Source: Candidatus Poribacteria bacterium
GTDB taxonomy: Bacteria > Poribacteria > WGA-4E > JAJDTR01
NCBI GenBank assembly: GCA_028820655.1
Contig: JAPPIK010000056.1
Span: 27,880-91,879, forward strand
Direction of reading: 5' to 3'
Length of the DNA: 64,000 nucleotides
The notes under the pieces are model-generated. The model worked only from the letters and a program-made list of their open reading frames with translations, did not search any database and was not told where the DNA came from. Positions 25,340 to 35,180 of the stretch are shown here, piece by piece (position 1 is the stretch's first letter; every line of letters begins with the position of its first letter). Position numbers and translations under genes: made by a program.

Positions 25340-25368
25340 TTGACACCTACTCCGGATGCTGCTATCTT
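25340..25368 (+). promoter_or_regulatory. Promoter of the TPR lipoprotein gene
   Basis: TTGACA (25340-25345), 17 bases, TATCTT (25363-25368), placed 22 bases before the start codon with the AGGAGG ribosome binding site in between. The leader would be very short. Confidence 0.6.
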
Positions 25369-25390
25369 ATGTGGTTAAGAGGAGGATTTC

Positions 25391-25750
25391 GTGAGATTGA
25401 TGAAGGCTTCCGCGTTCCTGTGCTGCGTTTTACTCTACGCTGGCTGCGGGCAGTTTCACCAATCCAACGAAAGCACCTACCAATTGGTTGGTACACACCG
25501 AAATCCATATTTTGAGCGTGGCAACCTCCATATTGAAAAGAAGGAGTACGATAAGGCGATAGAGCAGTACAAACAAGCGCTGCAGCTGGATCCGGATTCC
25601 GCAATTATCCATGCTGCTATGGGATGGGCATACTACAATATGGGTATGTTAGATGCCGCAATACTAAAAGCTGAAGAGGTGAATCGTCTCAACCCGAATG
25701 ACCCGGAGGTCCGAAAGATCCTAGAACTGTTGCATCAGCAGCGAAGATGA
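25391..25750 (+). CDS. Small TPR-containing lipoprotein
   Basis: A 119-residue protein with a lipoprotein signal peptide (ASAFLCCVLLYAGC; lipobox LYAGC) and two tetratricopeptide repeats: NPYFERGNLHIEKKEYDKAI and SAIIHAAMGWAYYNMGMLDA. It would be anchored to the envelope and act in protein-protein contact. The GTG start is supported by AGGAGG 5 bases away and a consensus promoter. Its end nearly touches the convergent nucleoside hydrolase gene. Confidence 0.85.
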   Translation: MRLMKASAFLCCVLLYAGCGQFHQSNESTYQLVGTHRNPYFERGNLHIEKKEYDKAIEQYKQALQLDPDSAIIHAAMGWAYYNMGMLDAAILKAEEVNRLNPNDPEVRKILELLHQQRR

Positions 25751-25758
25751 AAAATCTA

Positions 25759-26652
25759 TCATACCTTCGTTAAAGTACGAAGAAAATAGTCCATGAACCG
25801 CTCTGCATCGACATCAATACATACTGAAGTGTTTGGATGCCCATCTATTGGGACGGTTAATCCTTGCACATGATCAGCGCTAGTTTCAACGGTGATTCGC
25901 AACTCCTCCGTTTCACATAAGGTCGAATCGACAATTAACGCGACCGCCAGGGGGTCATGAAGCATCGGCCGCGGTTGGGGAGTCTCGCCACCCCACAGGT
26001 GGATTAACTCGAAGCAGATTTCGTTGATTGGGCGCTGCACAGCACCGATGGCTTTCACCTGATCGTATGTCATACGACATTTGGTCGTGACATCAAGCCC
26101 CACCATTGTGATCTTCGCTCCGGAGCCAAACACAATTCTAGCAGCTTCTGGATCGCAGAGCACATTCCACTCCGGCTTCATTCGGTCTATCGCGCCACCC
26201 ATCAGGCAAATCCTTGCCTTTTGCGCTAGCTGAGGTTCTACGAGGAGTGCTGCCGCGATATTCGTGAGTGGTCCTACGGGAACGAGGGTTATATCACCTT
26301 GTCCCGACATAATGGTATCAATAATGAAGTCAACGGCGCGTATTGGACGCGGTTGGATGGATGGCTTTCGGCGAGTTAGAATCTCCATCTGTCGCGGTTG
26401 ATGGTCCTCCGCAACTTGCTCCCAATCCGGTATGGCCTGCAGCACGGTCTGGCCAATTCCGACATGAACTGGAATGTCTGTCTCTCCTAACGCCTCTAAC
26501 ACGCAGCACGTAAGGTCTGCACGTTTCTCTGTATTTTTAAAGACGGTTGTCACACCAACTAACTCAATTCGTGGCTCCAAGACGGCAAGCGTCAATGCAA
26601 GCGCATCGTCTATGTCGTCACCAATATCGGTATCAAATATTATTTTTTCCAT
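25759..26652 (-). CDS. Inosine/uridine-preferring nucleoside hydrolase
   Basis: A 297-residue member of the IunH family that splits ribonucleosides into base and ribose. The calcium-binding signature DTDIGDDIDDALAL sits at residues 7-20, and later segments (LTNIAAAL, MLHDPLAVAL) match the family, with the active-site aspartate in HDPLA. The ribosome binding site GGAGGTG lies 5 bases before the ATG. No signal peptide is seen. The exact nucleoside preference cannot be read from sequence. Confidence 0.92.
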   Translation of the reverse strand: MEKIIFDTDIGDDIDDALALTLAVLEPRIELVGVTTVFKNTEKRADLTCCVLEALGETDIPVHVGIGQTVLQAIPDWEQVAEDHQPRQMEILTRRKPSIQPRPIRAVDFIIDTIMSGQGDITLVPVGPLTNIAAALLVEPQLAQKARICLMGGAIDRMKPEWNVLCDPEAARIVFGSGAKITMVGLDVTTKCRMTYDQVKAIGAVQRPINEICFELIHLWGGETPQPRPMLHDPLAVALIVDSTLCETEELRITVETSADHVQGLTVPIDGHPNTSVCIDVDAERFMDYFLRTLTKV

Positions 26653-26779
26653 AACTACACCTCCGGCGCCTAAGTCTACATTTTGTTAGAAATATTTTAC
26701 CAGAAGTTGACGAACCAGTCTAGTTCCTAATCGTTCTAAGTTCCCGCGCTAGCATTCCATTAAGGAGTAATCGGACAGA

Positions 26780-27952
26780 ATGTTATCACCGACAGAGCTA
26801 TCGAAAACCCTTGCTAGAACACCACTCTTCGAAGGTGCGCCGGAAGATGTATTGAGTACGATGGGTAACAGAATGCAGATGCTCCGGCTCTCGGAAGGCG
26901 ACATACTCTTCAATGAAGGCGACCTGGCAGACGGGCTTTACCTTGTTGTGAAAGGAAGAGTCTCCATTTGGTCTGGTGCGGTTGAAATACGCGAGAGAAT
27001 TGAAGGCGAATATGTTGGCGAACTGGCTTTGATCGATGATTCGCCACACAGTGCCACGGTCCGCGCAAAAACTGACGCTACACTCTTAAAACTTCACCGT
27101 GGCGACTTTCATCAGGTATTGTCAACGTCGCCGCAAGTTGCGACTGGCTTACTTCGGATATTGGGACAGAAGATCAAACAGGATACGGTATACCAAATTG
27201 CCGCCGTGCGGCAGCAGGAGCAACACGAGTATGACCTTAAACGTGCCCATGAAATTCAAACAACCATGCTTCCGACCGGCAATTTTTCGCTGGATTGGAT
27301 GCATCTGACCGGAAAAAGCCAACCTGCGGCCCAAGTTGGCGGAGACTACTACGATTATTGCCAATTGCCGGATGGTCGCGTGAGCGTTGCGATTGGTGAC
27401 GTGGCGGGACACGGTTTCTATTCCGGTTTGCTCGTAGCCCTCGTGAGCAGCGGGTTTGATTTTCAGATGGAAATCGATCCGTCGCCATCCTCGGTTCTTA
27501 CTGCGCTCAATAAGATCGTGCGCAACTATCGACACATGCGCATGTTGATGACTTTTTCATATCTCATAATCAACCATTCTGATCGCACCCTCACGTTCGC
27601 TAACGCAGGTCACCCTCACCCCTATCTCTACCGGGCGAAAGAGCGGAGGTGGAACGTGTTAAAATCAGATAATCTACCCCCGCTAGGAACACGATTGAAG
27701 TTTCAACCCGAACCACAACACATTAGCTGGCAGTCTGGAGACCGGCTCTTTCTTTATTCGGATGGTCTGACAGAGGAGCGAGGCACTGGGGAAGAAGAAT
27801 ATGGCACTGATGCATTGGAACGTTTTCTCGATAATTATGCGCTCCAATCTCCGCACACAATGATTACTGCTCTGGACGCGGAGTTAGCCGAATTCCGCGG
27901 GGACAATCCACTTCAGGACGATCTCACCGTCGTTATTATACACTTACTTTGA
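26780..27952 (+). CDS. cNMP-binding domain fused to PP2C/SpoIIE phosphatase (RsbU-like)
   Basis: A 390-residue regulator. Residues 1 to about 125 are a cyclic-nucleotide-binding barrel (LFNEGDLADGLYLVVKGRVSI, GELALIDDSPHSATVRA). After a helical linker comes a SpoIIE-type phosphatase with the metal-binding aspartates in GGDYYDYC, GDVAGHG, YSDGLTEER and DDLTVVI. Such proteins dephosphorylate anti-sigma-factor antagonists in partner-switching systems or act in cNMP signalling. No kinase or antagonist gene is adjacent, so its partners are encoded elsewhere. Confidence 0.9.
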   Translation: MLSPTELSKTLARTPLFEGAPEDVLSTMGNRMQMLRLSEGDILFNEGDLADGLYLVVKGRVSIWSGAVEIRERIEGEYVGELALIDDSPHSATVRAKTDATLLKLHRGDFHQVLSTSPQVATGLLRILGQKIKQDTVYQIAAVRQQEQHEYDLKRAHEIQTTMLPTGNFSLDWMHLTGKSQPAAQVGGDYYDYCQLPDGRVSVAIGDVAGHGFYSGLLVALVSSGFDFQMEIDPSPSSVLTALNKIVRNYRHMRMLMTFSYLIINHSDRTLTFANAGHPHPYLYRAKERRWNVLKSDNLPPLGTRLKFQPEPQHISWQSGDRLFLYSDGLTEERGTGEEEYGTDALERFLDNYALQSPHTMITALDAELAEFRGDNPLQDDLTVVIIHLL

Positions 27953-28041
27953 TAGTCCGGTCATATCCGAAACATTCGAATTCCGCGGCGGGTTCCCTTT
28001 CTTTGCTACACCAACCAGACGGAATTAACGTGAGTTGATCC

Positions 28042-31000
28042 TTGCATCTATTTTACGGCTTAAACCCATCGTCACAATTTAGGCGAGTTTGTGTTTCAGT
28101 GGTGATGTTACTACTGTTGCCGTCTTCATCCTCGGCGGATGGGAGTAACCTTCTGACGTTAGAGCAACTGTCGGACGTTACACCGGGCGAACTTCTGATC
28201 CGAGTTTCGCGCGAAGGCGAGGCCGAACTTAAACGATTACATGAAAGATCGGCAATTCGCGCATTCCATTCCCAAATGAGGGTTCAGTCTATTTCCCGTG
28301 TCTTTCCATATGTCGCAAATCCGACTGCAAATCCGAACCTCGAACGCATTTATCTCCTGCGCTTTTCGACTTCCTCCAATCTCGATTCCCTAAAGGCCGC
28401 GTATTCGTCACAGCCCTTGATAGAGGCGGTTGAGTTTAACTATTTACGCCAAACCCTCGCCTCCGAAATCGTTCCGAATGATCCTCAATTCGAAGAACAG
28501 TGGAATCTCCCGCTTATCAACATGCCTCGCGCATGGGCTATTGAGAAAGGTAGTTCAGACGTGATAATCGCGATCGTCGATGGAGGCATCGACTATACCC
28601 ATCAAGATCTTGCAACGAAGATCTGGCGTAACACCGGTGAAATTCCCGATAACGATATAGATGACGATCACAACGGATACATTGATGACATTCGAGGCTG
28701 GGACTTTACGGACGCCCCAAATGTTCCAGCCGAAGGCGATTCGGTGGTCGGCGACAACGATCCAATTGATGAGTCGGGCCACGGAACTCATGTGGCGGGG
28801 ATTGCCGCGGCGGATGTAGACAACAGACTTGGAGTTGCGGGAGTAGCGTGGAATTGCAACTTGATGCCACTTCGGGCGGGCGCATCTAACGGGGCCGGCA
28901 CCAATCTGCAGGACGACGACTCTGCAGCGGCAATTGTCTATGCCGTGGACAATGGCGCAAGGATTATCAACATGAGTTGGGGCAGCCCTCGGAATTCGTT
29001 TTTGATTCGTGATGCGATAGATTACGCTTACGCGGCAGGAGCTCTTTTGGTCGCCGCGGCCGGTAATGAACGGATGCAGGATACAATTTATCCAGCTGGC
29101 TATCGCAAAGTAATCGCTGTTGCGGCTACCGAACAAAATAAACAGAGATTTTATCAATCCAACTTTGGTGCGTCAATCGATGTAGGCGCTCCCGGTAACG
29201 TCATTTTAAGCACTCATATCGGCAACCGCTATCGTCGGCTGACAGGAACTTCCATGGCAGCGCCGCATGTATCCGGAGTTGCAGCTTTAGTTTTGTCAAA
29301 ACGGTCTAACCTATCGCATGACGAAGCGCGGCAGATAATACTATCTAACGTAGACTCAATCGTTGAAAGCCCGGAGCTTGTAGATGCCGGAAATCTAAAC
29401 GCGGCGAAGGCCCTGATGGCGAGTGGTTCCATGCAGGCACGGATTATAACAACTGAAACCGGGGATGGCGGATCAAATACAATTGAAATTTTCGGAACTG
29501 TCGGTGGATTCAGATTTGATACATGGCAGCTGATGTACGGAGAATCAACAACGCCCACAATGTGGACCGGAATCAATCTGCCGTCTCCTAGGCAAAAGAC
29601 AGATGAAAGGCTACTCATTTGGAATATCGCGGAAGTGCCTGAGGGGATTTACACGGTTCGTCTTGAAGCCGTGGCGAAGAACGGCGCGATTTCCCGTGAC
29701 GAGGTCGTTTTGTCTGTAGACCGAACCCCGCCTGTAGTGCGCGGTGTGAAGGCGCGTGAACAACTGTCAGTGGGGCAGTTCGTCGTATCCTTTTCGTGGT
29801 CAACGGATGACTTTACTGCTGACACATTAAATTACCGCCTCCAAAAGACACTTTCGCCGTTTTCTACTGTTAATGAATCTGCAGTCGGCAAAGAACATTC
29901 ATTTTCACTGTCCTTGAACCCAGGCCGGTATGACTACTATGTGCGCGCACGAAATGCGGCAGGACTCGAAACGATAGACGACAATCGAGGACGATATTAT
30001 CAATTGAATGTCAAGGGCCTCCCGATTTCTCCGCACGGTTTTGTCGGAGAATCCACCGGAATTTCACCCATGCACCTAGGAAGCGTTGACGCAGACTTTG
30101 ATCGGGATGGGTTGCTTGAAGTCGTAGGGCTTCCGTTGATGGACGATCTCGCTTCAGGAATCGAAATCCTTGAGCGTACCCTTTCCGGCAGTTATGAACT
30201 TAAGCATACAAGCACCTTCCCATTTAAACCATGGGCAATTGATGACACGGACGGAGATGGATTGTTGGAAATCTTGGGAAGCACCGCAGATAGCATCTTT
30301 CTTATCGAATGTATAACGCGCACCGGTTATCCGGAACGGAAGATTTGGGAATCGCCGTTCCTCTCTTCCGGACAAATCGCCGATATTGACGGGGATGGGC
30401 GTAAAGAAATCGTCGGAGCGGATAACAATAACGGGGCAATTCTTATTTACGAAAATCAAGGTAATGACATTTTCGAAGAAATTCTCAGTCTTGAAAGTGA
30501 GACTGATGGAGCCAACGCTTTCGGTGAACAGGTCGCTATCGGAGATTTTGACGGAGATGGAAGAACAGAATTACTGGCAGGGGATAGCGAAGGGGAACTA
30601 CTTCTATATGAGGCTATCGGAGACAATCAATTAACACTGACGTGGCAGTGGCAGATTGATGGATTGGATGCTCATCAATACGCTATAGGGGACCTAGACG
30701 GCGATGGGATTTTGGATTTTGTCGTCGGTAGCCGGAAGATTGAGAAACACCTCCCGTCATTGCATGCTCGATGGGAATTCACCCTGTTTACTACCATGGG
30801 AGACAATCGCTATGCCCCAATGTGGTCGCAAGAGATCACTCCATATCGACTGAGAGGGAACAGCCTCGCTGTTGAGGACCTTGACGGCGATCGACGTGAT
30901 GATCTCGTAGTCCTTACATACCCAAGCGTTCATGTTTTTCAACAGATGGAAAAGACTCTTTCGCCAACATGGCATCACGAAGTGTGGAACACGCCGCGCC

Positions 31001-32022
31001 TTCTCCTTGCCGATCTAGATGAGGATGGTTTTGAAGAGGTATTCCTAAACAGTCGGGACAATTTGCTTTCTTTTGAGAATGTGCTCGGGGTCAACACGAA
31101 GGTCATCCCCAATATCCAACCATGGAATCTAGTCGCAGCGCCCTTAAGGGAGAACTTAGTTCAGTTGACGTGGCAAACCCCAACCGACGTGAGTCGTTTT
31201 AATGTATACCGAGCAATAAATTCCAACCAAGAAAAGGGGCTATTACCCTCGCCACCCATGGTTGAATTTGAAGAAATCGCGAAGAATCTCGATACACCAA
31301 GATTTCTTGACCGAAGGCTGAACAAAAATACGACCTATTGGTACGCTGTGTCATCGGTAAGTGAAGATGGAATCGAGTCGGATTGGACAACTCCGGTGCC
31401 GGTGACTCCAAGAACTCCGCCAAGGGTGCTAGACGCGGAACATCTGGGAGAAAATCGGGTTGCCATAACATTTGACAGACCGATGGGACGGGAAATAGGG
31501 AACGAAAAACGGTACCTCCTGCGCAAACCGGATCACATTTCCGGCGTGACTCCACAGTCAGCCATCCGTGGTCGAATGGGGAAACGCGTGATTCTCAGCT
31601 TTCGACAGGACGATTTGATCTCCGATAACATTTACGAGATTACTGTGTCGGAAGTTCAGGATACCGATCACAATCCGATAGACCCTCGCGCGGCAGTTGT
31701 ATTGGTAAGAATATTACCCTCAACCAATCCCGTGGATTTTGATGATTTTACCCACCTGAGAGTTTTTCCAAATCCCGTCCGGCCGAGCGAGTTTCATAAA
31801 GGTGCTGTTACGTTTGATGGGCTCCCAAGCGACACCGCGATAAACATCTATGAACCGAGCGGCACACTCTTAGAAAGATTAACCGTAGGATCTACCGACA
31901 GAGGCCGAAAGGAGTGGCTGCTACTGAGCAACGGCACATCGGAAGTGGCGAGTGGCGTTTACATCTACTTGCTGGAGTTTGGAAACTTGAAAAAGATTGG
32001 TAGAATTGCTGTCGTTAGGTGA
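28042..32022 (+). CDS. Large secreted subtilisin-like (S8) protease with FG-GAP repeats and type IX-like tail
   Basis: A 1326-residue protein. A signal peptide (VCVSVVMLLLLPSSSSA) and prodomain precede an S8 catalytic domain with D180 (IAIVDGGID), H247 (GHGTHVAG) and S404 (GTSMAAPHVSG). Then come a beta-sandwich domain, an FG-GAP/VCBS propeller (repeated DxDxDG segments such as DTDGDGLLEI and DFDGDGRTEL, about residues 680-1010), fibronectin-like domains, and a C-terminal FPNPV...DTAINIYEPSGTLL...ASGVYIYLLE module like the type IX secretion sorting domain. The start is taken as TTG at 28042 because it gives a full signal peptide; the ribosome binding site is weak. It probably acts at the cell surface or outside the cell. 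Confidence 0.88.
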   Translation: MHLFYGLNPSSQFRRVCVSVVMLLLLPSSSSADGSNLLTLEQLSDVTPGELLIRVSREGEAELKRLHERSAIRAFHSQMRVQSISRVFPYVANPTANPNLERIYLLRFSTSSNLDSLKAAYSSQPLIEAVEFNYLRQTLASEIVPNDPQFEEQWNLPLINMPRAWAIEKGSSDVIIAIVDGGIDYTHQDLATKIWRNTGEIPDNDIDDDHNGYIDDIRGWDFTDAPNVPAEGDSVVGDNDPIDESGHGTHVAGIAAADVDNRLGVAGVAWNCNLMPLRAGASNGAGTNLQDDDSAAAIVYAVDNGARIINMSWGSPRNSFLIRDAIDYAYAAGALLVAAAGNERMQDTIYPAGYRKVIAVAATEQNKQRFYQSNFGASIDVGAPGNVILSTHIGNRYRRLTGTSMAAPHVSGVAALVLSKRSNLSHDEARQIILSNVDSIVESPELVDAGNLNAAKALMASGSMQARIITTETGDGGSNTIEIFGTVGGFRFDTWQLMYGESTTPTMWTGINLPSPRQKTDERLLIWNIAEVPEGIYTVRLEAVAKNGAISRDEVVLSVDRTPPVVRGVKAREQLSVGQFVVSFSWSTDDFTADTLNYRLQKTLSPFSTVNESAVGKEHSFSLSLNPGRYDYYVRARNAAGLETIDDNRGRYYQLNVKGLPISPHGFVGESTGISPMHLGSVDADFDRDGLLEVVGLPLMDDLASGIEILERTLSGSYELKHTSTFPFKPWAIDDTDGDGLLEILGSTADSIFLIECITRTGYPERKIWESPFLSSGQIADIDGDGRKEIVGADNNNGAILIYENQGNDIFEEILSLESETDGANAFGEQVAIGDFDGDGRTELLAGDSEGELLLYEAIGDNQLTLTWQWQIDGLDAHQYAIGDLDGDGILDFVVGSRKIEKHLPSLHARWEFTLFTTMGDNRYAPMWSQEITPYRLRGNSLAVEDLDGDRRDDLVVLTYPSVHVFQQMEKTLSPTWHHEVWNTPRLLLADLDEDGFEEVFLNSRDNLLSFENVLGVNTKVIPNIQPWNLVAAPLRENLVQLTWQTPTDVSRFNVYRAINSNQEKGLLPSPPMVEFEEIAKNLDTPRFLDRRLNKNTTYWYAVSSVSEDGIESDWTTPVPVTPRTPPRVLDAEHLGENRVAITFDRPMGREIGNEKRYLLRKPDHISGVTPQSAIRGRMGKRVILSFRQDDLISDNIYEITVSEVQDTDHNPIDPRAAVVLVRILPSTNPVDFDDFTHLRVFPNPVRPSEFHKGAVTFDGLPSDTAINIYEPSGTLLERLTVGSTDRGRKEWLLLSNGTSEVASGVYIYLLEFGNLKKIGRIAVVR

Positions 32023-32218
32023 AAGATGGCGGGAAGATGAACAGTCTTGATGCGGTTCGCCGATGCCTTTGATCCGGTAATGAATAGTGGTGCTCGGCAC
32101 AGATATCAAATCCACACCGAGCACACAGAGTAGACCTCAACAACGCCGAAGAACAACCCCTGCAAGTTTGCTCAACCGCAGCGATTGTCCAAGGGAAGTT
32201 GGAAGCCCGATTGACAGT

Positions 32219-34837
32219 TTAGAACCTGTATCCGACTTTGGAGTACCAGTATGCGCCGTTGAATCCAAAAGGGCTGAACTGACCGTATGTGTTGCCAATA
32301 CCGGTGTCGGTTTGAGCAGCGTCACGCCAGACAGCTCCTGGATTCTCGTCAGGATAGGTGTTGAGGAGGTTTTGAACTCCGATGGTTAGCGTCAAACCGG
32401 ATGAGCCGGTGTAAGTCGTCTCAAGGTCGAATAGCACCTTTCCGGTGTACGTTTCGCCGTCTTCGGAATCGAACCAATCACCGAAATAACTGACTCTGCC
32501 GAGCGCGCTCCACCGATCGATGATTGACTGCGTAACTGTGAGACTCCCTCGCTGTTTCGGGAGGTTCTCTTCCAATTCTTTAATCCGCAGTTCGTCTAAC
32601 GTTATCGGATTGAAGTCGGTCACGGTGGTCTGTGTTCGGTTAAAAATACCGGTGAGGTTGCCATCGAAGAATGGCACCGTAAGCACAACATCGACACCTT
32701 GGGTTGTAGTATCGAAGTCGTTGGTGAAGAATCGGAACTCTTGCAGGTTAGCGGCGCTAGTTACACCTGCTTTAAGCAACTCATCCTTCTGCTCGGCGGT
32801 CAGCTCAAAGTCTTGTGATAGCGCCAACCGATCCTTCATACGAATATCAAAGAGGTCCACCGTCAGGTTGATGCTGCGTACCGAGAAGGCAATCCCGCCG
32901 GTAAAGTTCTTTGATGTTTCGGGTTCAAGGGCCTTGCCACCCACCAACTCAGCTGCTCGGTTGGTTGAAGGGATGGTACCGTTATTCACCAAGTCATTCT
33001 TTTCAAAATTGAACTCAGTGGTCACGTTGAACGTGTTTTGTTGCCCTGGAGTTGGTGCCCGAAATCCGGTACTATAACTGCCGCGGAATTTCAGATCCAT
33101 CTCGTCATTAGATATCATACCTGCGTCGGAAAGGAAATCTTTGATGCCGATGTTGGTTGCCACTTTGTAGTTCACAGTGCTCCCAAAATCCTCGAAGTCC
33201 TCACCTCGCACGGCGAGACCAAGCAGCAAATGTTCAAGCGGTCTGAGTTCGCTTTCCAGATAGGCCCCGATATTGGTACGGCTCCAAGTGCCTGCGGCAA
33301 TCTGGCTGAATCCCGAGAACCCGTTGGAGGCGGCGCTGAAGCCTTGACCAGCCAAGGGACCGATTTGATAGGATTCTCGCTGTCCCTCTACGACCTCGAA
33401 CCCCTCGTTTCGATATTCCAGCCCGGATGCCAAAAATATCATGTCGCTGAGGGAGTGCGACACATCGAAGTTAAGGTTGTAATCGGTTTGGATGTAGTCT
33501 CCGGGATCAAATTCTGTCGGAGTATCTGGCCCCAGAGAAGCATTCACGGTGTTAAAGATAAAGAAATCGGCGTGATGGCGTCCGAAATAGGCGCTCACGT
33601 CCCAGTCGAGCGGCGATTCGAGTGCGTCTTCCAGAGCTACGCCCTTGACCCCGGCGAGTACGGAGCTATCAATCGTCTCGGCTCCGAACCTTGGCGTGAA
33701 ACCGCCCGGAAACATTTCCTGAAAAGTAAACAGGTTGGGATCTCTGAACACTTTCGCCAACTCGTCTTGGTCGGGTACGTGGTTTGTGATCGGTATGTTC
33801 GGATAATCCGCGCCCGTCAAATCGCCAACCAGCAACGTCTTGCCCCCGTCGGTGCTAAACACTCCGCTCCGAGTATTGGGATTTCGGAAATAGAACCCGC
33901 CCTCAACCCGTTTGCTGGCATAGTTTGCGTGCCCGTAGAAATCTACGGAATCCGTGAGAGTGCTTCCGTAATTAGCGAAGAACTTCATGTCCCCTTCGAC
34001 GATCGGTTGGCCCCAAATTTGAGCCGGGTCTCTCACGTTAAGATTCCCAGCGTCTACCAGGTTGTTTGCGTCGCCCCGCTGTATCGAGCGAATGGTAGGA
34101 TCTGCGCCGCCATATTCCAGACTGAGGCTCGTCCAGGTATCCGCGTTTCCCAAACCGATATTTCCGGCGACAGCAAATTGGCGCCCATCTCCGTCTTGGT
34201 AAATACCGGGTTTGAATTCAAACGCCCCACCCTCATGGTTGTCCTTCAACTGGAAATTCATCACACCTGCGATTGCGTCTGAACCGTATTGTGCAGATGC
34301 GCCATCCCGGAGAACCTCCACCTGCTTTAGAGCAATCGCCGGAATTGCCGAAAGATCGGGGCCTTGCGCCCCGTCAGCCAAGCCATTACCCAACCAGTGG
34401 ATCACGGCGGCTCGATGGCGCCGCTTGTTGTTGACAAGCACCAGTGTGTGGTCGGGAGCGAGTCCTCGGAGATTCGCGGGACGAACGACCGTTCCCGCAT
34501 CACTAATCGGCTGTGTGTTGACATTGTACGATGGCACAATGTTTCTCAGCAGGTCTTGTAAATCTGTGACACCTTGCTTGACAAACTCATCGCCGCCCAG
34601 CACGTCAATTGGCACCGCCGAATCAATTATCGAGCGTCGTTTGGCGCGTGTACCAATGGTTACCACGCCCTCAAGCTCAACGACTTCGCCTTCCATGGAC
34701 TCCATTGACTCCTCGGATTCCATCTCAGCCGTTTCTTCTTGGGCTTCCTGTGCGACAACCGTTGATAGAACGAACAGCATTGCAACAATACTAATCGTCA
34801 GAACTTTTGCAAGCTTCGAAAATGCCCTCAATTTCAT
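32219..34837 (-). CDS. TonB-dependent outer-membrane receptor
   Basis: An 872-residue receptor. The N-terminus has a signal peptide (ISIVAMLFVLSTVVA), an acidic stretch and a TonB-box-like segment, then a plug domain (VPIDVLGGDEFVKQG, NLRGLAPDHTLVLVNNKRRH, EVLRDGASAQYGSDAIAGV), then a 22-strand barrel ending in an aromatic residue (GYRF). It would import a large nutrient across the outer membrane using TonB energy; the ligand is unknown. The ATG at 34837 has AAAGGA 8 bases upstream; an in-frame TTG two codons earlier is less likely. It is a close paralogue of the next receptor and probably arose by tandem duplication. Confidence 0.93.
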   Translation of the reverse strand: MKLRAFSKLAKVLTISIVAMLFVLSTVVAQEAQEETAEMESEESMESMEGEVVELEGVVTIGTRAKRRSIIDSAVPIDVLGGDEFVKQGVTDLQDLLRNIVPSYNVNTQPISDAGTVVRPANLRGLAPDHTLVLVNNKRRHRAAVIHWLGNGLADGAQGPDLSAIPAIALKQVEVLRDGASAQYGSDAIAGVMNFQLKDNHEGGAFEFKPGIYQDGDGRQFAVAGNIGLGNADTWTSLSLEYGGADPTIRSIQRGDANNLVDAGNLNVRDPAQIWGQPIVEGDMKFFANYGSTLTDSVDFYGHANYASKRVEGGFYFRNPNTRSGVFSTDGGKTLLVGDLTGADYPNIPITNHVPDQDELAKVFRDPNLFTFQEMFPGGFTPRFGAETIDSSVLAGVKGVALEDALESPLDWDVSAYFGRHHADFFIFNTVNASLGPDTPTEFDPGDYIQTDYNLNFDVSHSLSDMIFLASGLEYRNEGFEVVEGQRESYQIGPLAGQGFSAASNGFSGFSQIAAGTWSRTNIGAYLESELRPLEHLLLGLAVRGEDFEDFGSTVNYKVATNIGIKDFLSDAGMISNDEMDLKFRGSYSTGFRAPTPGQQNTFNVTTEFNFEKNDLVNNGTIPSTNRAAELVGGKALEPETSKNFTGGIAFSVRSINLTVDLFDIRMKDRLALSQDFELTAEQKDELLKAGVTSAANLQEFRFFTNDFDTTTQGVDVVLTVPFFDGNLTGIFNRTQTTVTDFNPITLDELRIKELEENLPKQRGSLTVTQSIIDRWSALGRVSYFGDWFDSEDGETYTGKVLFDLETTYTGSSGLTLTIGVQNLLNTYPDENPGAVWRDAAQTDTGIGNTYGQFSPFGFNGAYWYSKVGYRF

Positions 34838-34843
34838 GCTCAA

Positions 34844-35180
34844 ATCCTTTCGTAATATTTAACGTAAACTCACTTTCAAACGTGAAAGATTGGAACCAAC
34901 TGTTTATTGTTTATGACTAGGCTCTGTTGAGACTCCGATGAGCCAGATGAGAATAGAACCGGAGTGGAGTAATTCGCCAAAACCAAGAGCCACTTTTCCA
35001 ATTCAAATCTCAAGCCGTGTCAATCCGATGAGTTGTTGAAGCGAATCTTCAGTTTTTGGCACAACGTGACGCGCGAAACGAGAAGACCGCAACCGCATTT
35101 TCGGCACCATGTTTCCGCGACGATTGGCTGCACTAGACCGTGATTCATAGCATGGGAGTTTTTGACCCCTCTTGGGAATC
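34844..35180. other. Spacer between the paralogous receptors
   Basis: About 340 bases with no credible gene, terminator or RNA. It carries the upstream region of the first receptor, with its ribosome binding site, but I cannot identify a promoter. Confidence 0.5.

Noticed and set aside
33038-34282. A 414-codon frame on the plus strand inside the TonB receptor
   Set aside because: Antisense shadow; the minus-strand receptor motifs cover the whole stretch.
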